Part shown: positions 1 to 4,141 of the stretch, piece after piece
How the letters are laid out: every line of letters begins with the position of its first letter
Position numbering within the stretch: position 1 is the first letter of the stretch
Virus record (IMG/VR): IMGVR_UViG_3300032326_000659
Location: 1 to 39,757 of that record
Length of the DNA stretch: 39,757 bases
Strand: one strand, 5' to 3'
Origin: a virus
Notes under the pieces: generated by a model
The model's input: only the letters and a program-made list of their open reading frames with translations
Told to the model about the DNA's origin: nothing
The model's database searches: none
Program-made: the position numbers and the translations under genes

Positions 1-169
1 CCTTATACGGGTTATCCCACGCCATAGTGCCATCGTCATACATGATCCCATTGCCACCCACTACGGTGCTAGTCAAGTATTCGGGTATCGCCCATACAGT
101 ATTGGGGCGGGTGGATTCCCATTCAAGGATCCAATTCCCTACCCTTTTCAATGTCACTGTCGTATCCAT
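1..169 (-). CDS. Small phage protein, cut by the left edge
   Basis: The protein starts at the ATG at 169, behind a GGGAGAAC ribosome-binding site, and reads 56 residues (MDTTVTLKRVGNWILEW...) before the window edge. It is rich in Trp and Tyr, with no signal peptide or membrane segment, and I cannot assign a function. Its start overlaps the stop of the upstream gene as TAATG, so it belongs to the leftward operon. If position 1 were joined to 39757 the frame would stop after six more codons, so the gene is either about 62 residues long or truncated by the window. Confidence 0.7.
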   Translation of the reverse strand, partial: MDTTVTLKRVGNWILEWESTRPNTVWAIPEYLTSTVVGGNGIMYDDGTMAWDNPYK

Positions 170-324
170 TATTGTTCTCCCATTTCTGTCATAGTTTCCG
201 TTCCGTCACCATTGAGAACGATACGCATATCTGTATAGATAACTATCTGCCCGTCGTTATCTTCTCCTAGTGTGGCGTTAGGGCATAGCCCAATAATTTT
301 ATTTAGTAGCTCATGTGTAGTCAT
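169..324 (-). CDS. Hypothetical 51-residue acidic protein
   Basis: A short reading frame (MTTHELLNKIIGLCPN...) begins at 324 behind a good CTAGGAGAT ribosome-binding site. Its stop overlaps the next start as TAATG, which supports translation. The pattern of an N-terminal helix followed by a probable beta-strand (GQIVIYTDMRIVL) suggests a small folded domain. No catalytic or metal-binding pattern is visible. Function unknown. Confidence 0.65.
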   Translation of the reverse strand: MTTHELLNKIIGLCPNATLGEDNDGQIVIYTDMRIVLNGDGTETMTEMGEQ

Positions 325-333
325 TGTTATCTC

Positions 334-522
334 CTAGTCTCTTACGATCTGATCGCCGTATTGGTCAATGAATAGCTCGATGCTCTCATTCACCGTGTAA
401 AAGTGATAGGTCACACTCTTGAAGTACGCCCCATACCCGTCATGTGGGTTGAGTAATGCCGTAACAATTACCGCCCCGCTATGTGGAACTACTTCCACTG
501 TTACTAATTCCTTAGTATCCAT
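334..522 (-). CDS. Hypothetical 62-residue protein
   Basis: I chose the ATG at 522 (MDTKELVTVEVV...) over an in-frame ATG at 546, because 522 has a GAGGGAAAT site just upstream and 546 lies inside a hairpin. Alternating hydrophobic residues suggest a mostly beta protein with a C-terminal helix. The leader before it contains ACAACAGAAGAGGGAAA, which resembles the leaders of the exonuclease gene at 31346 and the SSB gene at 35874. Function unknown. Confidence 0.65.
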   Translation of the reverse strand: MDTKELVTVEVVPHSGAVIVTALLNPHDGYGAYFKSVTYHFYTVNESIELFIDQYGDQIVRD

Positions 523-541
523 ATTTCCCTCTTCTGTTGTA

Positions 542-563
542 ATCACCCCACCATTAGGGTGAT
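542..563 (-). other. Stem-loop after tRNA-like element A
   Basis: On the minus strand this is a 7-bp stem (ATCACCC / GGGTGAT) with an 8-nt loop, starting three bases (ACT) after the 3' strand of tRNA-like element A. It lacks a U-run, so a classic terminator is unlikely. It lies just ahead of the ribosome-binding site of the 334-522 gene, where it could protect a processed 5' end. A matching stem-loop follows element B at 1509-1528. Confidence 0.6.
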
Positions 564-566
564 AGT

Positions 567-615
567 GGACTAGCCAGGAATCGAACCTAGCGATGGTAGC
601 CGCCCTACCTAGCCC
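567..615 (-). ncRNA. tRNA-like element A (acceptor, 13-nt hairpin, T-arm)
   Basis: Read on the minus strand, GGGCTAG pairs with CTAGTCC as a 7-bp acceptor-like stem (one G-U). Inside is a 13-nt hairpin with a 4-bp stem (GTAG/CTAC) and GGCGG loop, a 5-nt linker, and a T-arm with stem CTAGG/CCTGG and T-loop TTCGATT. The T-stem is directly contiguous with the acceptor strand, as in tRNA. There is no anticodon arm and no encoded CCA; the next bases are ACT. It lies 7 nt after the stop of the 623-793 gene. Elements B and C share the design with different but compensating stem sequences. Confidence 0.7.
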
Positions 616-622
616 GTTCCCG

Positions 623-793
623 TTATCGACGGGAATATTCCGTAAGGAATCGCACTCCTACCCGTTCCGCTAATTCTGATAATTCGCTATCGGACATAGG
701 GTTGAGATCATCGCTAATGTCATTCTCATCGATGACATAACAATATTCCGCACTAATCATCGTGCCCGTTTGGGTGTCAATAATGTATTTCAT
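623..793 (-). CDS. Hypothetical 56-residue acidic protein
   Basis: The frame starts at the ATG at 793 behind AAAAGGAAAC and ends at 623. The sequence (MKYIIDTQTGTMISAEY...) is acidic in the middle (DENDISDDLNP) and ends in a basic tail (EYSRR). It probably forms a beta-hairpin followed by a helix. It follows the clamp gene by 14 nt and is followed by tRNA-like element A. I do not recognise the family. Confidence 0.65.
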   Translation of the reverse strand: MKYIIDTQTGTMISAEYCYVIDENDISDDLNPMSDSELSELAERVGVRFLTEYSRR

Positions 794-807
794 GTTTCCT
801 TTTCCTA

Positions 808-1422
808 TTAGCGGGCGTATGTTTCGTTACGGCACGGCATAATCACGCCCGTGAATTGAATACCTTTACTATCGGCAGTGATCCGCCCCGCCTTGCAAGT
901 GTTCAACGATTCAACGGTGACAAGGTTACTGTCTCCCGCACACAGTGTGGCGGCAGTGACAATATCGGTGAAATACTTACCGTTCAATAATACGCCCGAT
1001 TCGTTATCGTGCTTATCGGCAAGGATAGAACCCACCGGCGGAAAATAAATATCCGCACACATTACTTTCACGGTGCTATTCTGCCCCGACACTTTCACAC
1101 TGTGGCACGGATCGGGTTGCTCATAACCGTATGACAGTGACACGGTAGGTTCAAGCTTACTGGCGGCCTTAGCGATATCTGCTAATGCCTTGCAAAGTTC
1201 CTTGCCTTGTACGGTGAACGGATTAGTGGGGCGATCCCCGTAGGAATCCACTGCAATACTGAACGCTATGTATCCGTTAGTGGCAGTGAAAGTTAGCACC
1301 CCGTCAATGTCGGCAACCTGCACATAGGTCAAGTGTTGCCGCCCCGTATTAGTTTTCTCTAATGCTAACGGTAACGCCTTAGCGATAACCTTAGCGGTAG
1401 CTGTATCTATTTGTAGTTTCAT
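808..1422 (-). CDS. DNA sliding clamp-like protein (beta-clamp family)
   Basis: This 204-residue protein is likely a processivity clamp that encircles DNA and tethers polymerase. Clamp-like features are the segment FTATNGYIAFSIAVD near residue 50, matching the family pattern of an ATDG-type turn followed by a strand, and the C-terminal GVIMPCR, close to the VMPMRL end of bacterial beta clamps. Bacterial clamps have three domains and about 370 residues. This one would hold fewer than two full domains, so it may assemble as a higher-order ring or be a reduced form. The start at 1422 has an AAAGGGAAAC site. No polymerase gene is visible, so it may work with the host enzyme. Confidence 0.6.
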   Translation of the reverse strand: MKLQIDTATAKVIAKALPLALEKTNTGRQHLTYVQVADIDGVLTFTATNGYIAFSIAVDSYGDRPTNPFTVQGKELCKALADIAKAASKLEPTVSLSYGYEQPDPCHSVKVSGQNSTVKVMCADIYFPPVGSILADKHDNESGVLLNGKYFTDIVTAATLCAGDSNLVTVESLNTCKAGRITADSKGIQFTGVIMPCRNETYAR

Positions 1423-1438
1423 GTTTCCCTTTCATGTT

Positions 1439-1452
1439 GGGCGTTCTCGCCC
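1439..1452 (-). other. Small hairpin in the clamp leader
   Basis: A perfect 5-bp stem (GGGCG/CGCCC) with a 4-nt AGAA loop lies just before the ribosome-binding site of the clamp gene. It may stabilise the mRNA 5' end; no U-run follows. Confidence 0.4.
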
Positions 1453-1461
1453 TATTGCTAA

Positions 1462-1490
1462 CCGTAATACACATTCCTGGAGCTTGTCAA
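1462..1490 (-). promoter_or_regulatory. Possible leftward promoter before the clamp gene
   Basis: A consensus -35 box TTGACA (1485-1490, minus strand) sits about 60 nt upstream of the clamp start. The -10 is weak: TATTAC at 15-nt spacing or TACGGT at 18-nt spacing. It lies in a short gap just after the stem-loop of tRNA-like element B. Confidence 0.35.
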
Positions 1491-1508
1491 GTAATCTGTT
1501 CTACGTTC

Positions 1509-1528
1509 TCACCCCATCGCTAGGGTGA
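1509..1528 (-). other. Stem-loop after tRNA-like element B
   Basis: The minus strand forms a 6-bp stem (TCACCC/GGGTGA) with an 8-nt loop, separated from tRNA-like element B by ACTA. The stem is identical to that following element A, and the loops begin alike (TAATGGTG versus TAGCGATG). Confidence 0.55.
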
Positions 1529-1532
1529 TAGT

Positions 1533-1580
1533 GGGCTAGTCGGGAATTGCACCCGCTACGGCGACTATTTCGCCTAGCCC
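1533..1580 (-). ncRNA. tRNA-like element B (acceptor, 13-nt hairpin, T-arm)
   Basis: On the minus strand GGGCTAG pairs perfectly with CTAGCCC (7 bp). Inside lie a 13-nt hairpin (GCGA/TCGC, loop AATAG), a 4-nt linker and a T-arm (GCGGG/CCCGA, one G-A mismatch, T-loop TGCAATT). The 3' acceptor strand continues as ACTATCACCC into the stem-loop at 1509-1528. It begins 6 nt after the stop of the 1587-1832 gene. There is no anticodon arm. Confidence 0.65.
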
Positions 1581-1586
1581 CGTCAC

Positions 1587-1832
1587 TTATTGGGTGACAA
1601 GTACGGCGGCGGCGTATCGGTTGCCGCCTAATGGATCGCCACAAAAAGCACACGGCAACCAAGAAAAATAGGGTTCCGTATCGTCACTATGTGGCTCCCC
1701 GCCCCATTCATTCACGCCCCGTCGATAGCGTTCACCGTGTCCCGTGTCGGCGTAACCGTCATAACTTGGCGTACCGCTAGCGGCTAAGTAAATGCAATCT
1801 GGACACACGCCCCCTATATGTTCTACTTTCAT
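1587..1832 (-). CDS. Small Cys-containing protein, possible zinc ribbon
   Basis: I place the start at the ATG at 1832 (MKVEHIGGVCPDCIYL...), because the upstream in-frame ATG at 1847 overlaps the AAAGGGGA ribosome-binding site. The 81-residue protein has two CxxC knuckles, CPDC near residue 10 and CAFC near residue 62, a usual arrangement for a structural zinc site. Between them is a Gly/Tyr/Glu-rich stretch. It lies between tRNA-like elements C and B. Function unknown; nucleic-acid or protein binding would fit a zinc ribbon. Confidence 0.7.
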   Translation of the reverse strand: MKVEHIGGVCPDCIYLAASGTPSYDGYADTGHGERYRRGVNEWGGEPHSDDTEPYFSWLPCAFCGDPLGGNRYAAAVLVTQ

Positions 1833-1852
1833 ATGTTCCCCTTTCAAGGATA

Positions 1853-1873
1853 ACCCGCCCCCTATGGGTGGGT
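1853..1873 (-). other. Imperfect stem-loop after tRNA-like element C
   Basis: On the minus strand ACCCACC can pair with GGCGGGT except for one A-C mismatch. It begins right after the ACT that follows element C and precedes the ribosome-binding site of the 1587-1832 gene. The position matches the stem-loops after elements A and B, but the pairing is weaker. Confidence 0.35.
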
Positions 1874-1875
1874 AG

Positions 1876-1923
1876 TGGGTAGTCGGGACTCGAACCCGAC
1901 AAGGCCACCGCCTGGCCTACCCC
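1876..1923 (-). ncRNA. tRNA-like element C (acceptor, 13-nt hairpin, T-arm)
   Basis: On the minus strand GGGTAG pairs with CTACCC (6 bp, plus a terminal G opposite A). A 13-nt hairpin follows (GCCA/TGGC, loop GGCGG), then a 4-nt linker and a T-arm with stem TCGGG/CCCGA and canonical T-loop TTCGAGT. The fourth acceptor pair is flipped relative to elements A and B (G-C instead of C-G), and the hairpin stem is entirely different yet still paired. The element lies between the 1941-2318 and 1587-1832 genes and lacks an anticodon arm. Confidence 0.7.
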
Positions 1924-1940
1924 GCTAGTCGATTTATTCG

Positions 1941-2318
1941 CTAGCCCCGTTCTGCCTTAGCAAGCTCAAGGCCTGCCACTAGCCCACTTAGCGCACGATA
2001 CGCCTCTACCTTAGTAGTCCCCAAGAATCCACTACCCAAGCGGAACGGGTCATATTCTGCCGTGCCGTAATGGGTGCCACCCGTAGCGTTCAACCGCCAC
2101 GCCTGGCCGTAGGTAGGGCTGCCTTGTTGTAGTACGGCGTGCGGGAACCGATAGACAGAATCCGCCAAGTGTGCGGGGATAGGGCCACGCTCGATGAATG
2201 TCCCCTTGCCTGTCACGGGGCTATCTATAGTCCATTCATCCCCCTTGTATATGCCTAGCTCCCTGGCTAGTCCGTCGATTCTCTTCACGAGAACCTGTAT
2301 ATCTTTTAGTGTTGCCAT
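1941..2318 (-). CDS. Hypothetical 125-residue protein, first gene of the leftward operon
   Basis: The start at 2318 follows a GAAAGGGG site and a strong promoter at 2363-2391, making this the first gene of the leftward operon. The N-terminus (MATLKDIQVLVKRIDGLARELG) looks like an amphipathic helix. The middle is Gly/Tyr/Thr-rich and the end (KVEAYRALSGLVAGLELAKAERG) is helical. There are no cysteines and no catalytic pattern that I recognise. A host-takeover role would fit its place but is speculation. Confidence 0.65.
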   Translation of the reverse strand: MATLKDIQVLVKRIDGLARELGIYKGDEWTIDSPVTGKGTFIERGPIPAHLADSVYRFPHAVLQQGSPTYGQAWRLNATGGTHYGTAEYDPFRLGSGFLGTTKVEAYRALSGLVAGLELAKAERG

Positions 2319-2339
2319 TTCTTAGCCCCTTTCAAGCTG

Positions 2340-2355
2340 TCGGCACTATTGCCGA
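2340..2355 (-). other. Hairpin in the 5' leader of the leftward operon
   Basis: A perfect 6-bp stem (TCGGCA/TGCCGA) with a 4-nt ATAG loop lies between the promoter and the ribosome-binding site of the first gene. It probably sits close to the mRNA 5' end and could stabilise the transcript. Confidence 0.45.
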
Positions 2356-2362
2356 TAGAGAC

Positions 2363-2391
2363 AGTATAGCGAACTGTCGAACACTTCGCAA
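2363..2391 (-). promoter_or_regulatory. Leftward promoter (-35 TTGCGA, 17 bp, -10 TATACT)
   Basis: On the minus strand TTGCGA (2386-2391) and TATACT (2363-2368) are separated by exactly 17 bp, the optimum for a primary sigma factor. It points at the 1941-2318 gene and is the best candidate driver of the whole leftward block. Confidence 0.65.
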
Positions 2392-2439
2392 GTACTAAAA
2401 AAAGATCCGCAACCGCCACAGATCACGGATCACACACGG

Positions 2440-2475
2440 CCACTCGACAACAGCTCTCGAAGACACCACTCGACA
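2440..2475. repeat. Direct repeat CCACTCGACA, two copies
   Basis: Identical 10-mers lie at 2440-2449 and 2466-2475, 26 bp apart start to start, in the non-coding region upstream of the leftward promoter. They could be operator or iteron sites; two copies alone are weak evidence. Confidence 0.4.
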
Positions 2476-2529
2476 CGATTAGGCGGAACTACTGCCCCGT
2501 CACTTCGCACCCGCTTGGGGTGCCTTGCC

Positions 2530-2690
2530 TGTAGGTGGGGGGGTCATGTCGTGCCACCTATAGGGGGTGGGGTGGTGCCGGTATGTGCACATAATACTTG
2601 TTATGTAATTTTGTGGGCAGGGTGGGGGGTAGGGGTGCGGATTCCAGGCAACTGGGGGTCTGCCGAGGCGACGGGGGCGGGGAGGTATGT
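2530..2690 (+). other. G-run cluster with quadruplex potential
   Basis: The plus strand carries many runs of three or more G, including four runs within 2615-2635 with loops of one to two bases, which satisfies a standard G-quadruplex pattern. Other runs lie near 2536-2542, 2564-2574, 2652-2656 and 2673-2682. The opposite strand is correspondingly C-rich, unlike the coding DNA around it. Confidence 0.55.
2589..2606. repeat. Inverted repeat ACATAA-6-TTATGT
   Basis: A perfect 6-bp inverted repeat with a 6-nt spacer inside the non-coding region, followed by A. A related palindrome (CATAAC-7-GTTATG, also followed by TAA) occurs at 16423-16441 before the scaffold and capsid genes. It could be a regulator site. 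Confidence 0.4.
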
Positions 2691-2872
2691 ATTATCTGGA
2701 ACTGATGGTGTCACTCTTTTTGTGTGTGGGGGGTTTGGTGACTGTGTGTGGTCGAGGTGGTCACTGTCTGTGGTGGTGTTTTACGTTTCGGGGGTGGGTG
2801 ACTGGGCTGCCAACCTTCTAACTTCCTGAGCAAAGAAAAAAAGGAAAAAAAGAAATCAGCATCTTAATTAAT

Positions 2873-2909
2873 TGTGGATCACCGGCTTGGGTTGTCCACA
2901 TTGTCCACA
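2873..2909. other. Cluster of DnaA-box-like 9-mers
   Basis: Two perfect head-to-tail copies of TTGTCCACA occupy 2892-2900 and 2901-2909, and a diverged inverted copy (TGATCCACA on the minus strand) lies at 2873-2881. TTGTCCACA is the known preferred DnaA box of actinobacteria. An A-rich, easily melted stretch is immediately to the left (about 2831-2872). Together these suggest host DnaA-dependent initiation. Confidence 0.55.
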
Positions 2910-3343
2910 GGCTTCTGTGAGCAACCGAACGCAGTGAGGGCGGTAGCCGACGTATGTCGGAACCTAATCCAAGATTGTTGGTGTTCTGGTTTGGCATCCC
3001 CCCACGCTTCAACAGTTGTTTGGACTGTTCGGTGGCCGTAGCCAAAAGTTTTTTAGCCGACACCGTTTCGAGGTTGTTCTCTTGATTAGTTGACGTTAAT
3101 CACGCTGCTTGTTTCTCTTACGCAACAGGGGAAGGTTCGGTCTTGGGTACTTCTTGGTTGCAGGAAACATCTACCCCAGTTCCCTGGTGTGAAATGCCCC
3201 GCACCTTGCAACAGGTGTACAGCCGTGCTTGCCTTGACGATTCCCATCGTGGAGGTCTTGCTGGATTGTTTGTTACCGTAGCAGATGCTGTATGCTGTTT
3301 TCTACTCAGTAAATGTAAAACTTGTTTGGAAGCGGGAAGTTTT

Positions 3344-4141
3344 GTGGATCAATTTAAATTTTATGTGGGGACAAACAACCCGTCGTGGTTGTGGAATGAA
3401 AACAACACGAACCCGCTGTTTGTTTCTGTTCGTCGTCTTCGTAAATACAAAAAGTTTCGACCTTCAGGTGTTTCTTGGTCTTGTGACAGTGGTGGCTTTA
3501 CGGAGCTTTCTATTTTTGATAAGTGGGTTACACCGCCAGGTCAGTATGTTGAAGAACTTTACCGTATTACAGATGAGATTGGTTTGATGGATTGGGCTTC
3601 ACCACAGGATTGGATGTGTGAACCGCACATGATCCAAAAAACAGGGAAGTCGATTGATGAGCACCAGCGTTTAACTTGCGAAAATTTTCTTGAGTTGCAA
3701 GGGTTGGCACCGGATCTTCCTATTATTCCTGTGTTGCAGGGGTGGGCTCCTGATGATTACAGGGTTCATTTAGATATGTATTTGGATTATGGTGTTGATC
3801 TTCGTGATTACCCCACTGTTGGTATGGGGTCGTTTTGTCGCCGTGCAAACGTGCAGGGCGTTAAACAGTTGGTGGAGGATTTGTCTGCTTACGGTTTAAA
3901 AATGCACGGGTTCGGGTTAAAGAAGGATGGGTTGAAACTTTTTCGTAATCATCTTGTGTCTTCTGATTCTATGGCTTGGTCTTTTACTGCCCGTACTGCA
4001 ATGTGGCAGGCTATGAAGTTGGGTTGTGAAACAAAGTATTTGTGTGATCGCACGGATCATAAAGCTAGGAACTGTGGTGATTGCCATCGTTGGGCGATGA
4101 TGTGGGCTGATGATGTAGCATCAACACAGCAAAGGATGTAA
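3344..4141 (+). CDS. DpdA/TGT-like DNA base-exchange enzyme
   Basis: The protein resembles the tRNA-guanine transglycosylase fold used by phage DpdA enzymes, which swap guanine in DNA for a 7-deazaguanine. From the GTG at 3344 it has 265 residues. In TGT order they show the general-base motif CDSGGF (residues 47-52), a VLQGW strand (130-134) equivalent to the VQGG motif, GMGSFCRR (160-167), HGFGLKK (188-194), the candidate nucleophile Asp208 in SSDSMAW, and a C-terminal zinc set (Cys234, Cys244, Cys247, His248). I prefer the GTG start because conserved-looking sequence begins there, with GGGAAG just upstream; the frame stays open to 3143. The stop overlaps the terminase start as TAATG. No queC, queD, queE or queF gene is in the window, so substrate would come from the host. 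Confidence 0.75.
   Translation: MDQFKFYVGTNNPSWLWNENNTNPLFVSVRRLRKYKKFRPSGVSWSCDSGGFTELSIFDKWVTPPGQYVEELYRITDEIGLMDWASPQDWMCEPHMIQKTGKSIDEHQRLTCENFLELQGLAPDLPIIPVLQGWAPDDYRVHLDMYLDYGVDLRDYPTVGMGSFCRRANVQGVKQLVEDLSAYGLKMHGFGLKKDGLKLFRNHLVSSDSMAWSFTARTAMWQAMKLGCETKYLCDRTDHKARNCGDCHRWAMMWADDVASTQQRM

Larger units (their letters stand above)
2319..3343. other. About 1 kb non-coding region between divergent gene blocks; candidate origin and control region
   Basis: No reading frame here has a good ribosome-binding site and credible protein composition. The region contains the leftward promoter, two CCACTCGACA direct repeats, a G-rich plus-strand stretch, an inverted repeat, a purine-rich A-tract at 2831-2860, a cluster of DnaA boxes, and several small hairpins (for example CCGAC/GTCGG near 2950). 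Transcription diverges from it, leftward to the clamp operon and rightward to the base-exchange enzyme and terminase. This is the usual setting for an origin or control region. The promoter of the rightward block is not obvious. Confidence 0.6.

Noticed and set aside
565-1923. Complete tRNA genes for the three tRNA-like elements
   Set aside because: No anticodon stem with a 7-nt loop and no encoded CCA is present; each element is only 48-49 nt long.
2515-2829. Rightward open frame of 104 codons in the control region
   Set aside because: The composition (Gly/Val/Cys/Trp from G-runs) comes from G-rich DNA, and there is no ribosome-binding site. The stretch is better explained as non-coding.
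2818-3063. Leftward open frame of 81 codons over the DnaA boxes
   Set aside because: It has no ATG start with a ribosome-binding site and its sequence changes character at the box cluster; it looks accidental.
3090-3343. In-frame extension of the DpdA-like gene up to 3143 and a second open frame at 3090
   Set aside because: The extra residues are unlike the rest of the protein and lack a ribosome-binding site. The GTG at 3344 is better placed, though the true start is not proven.
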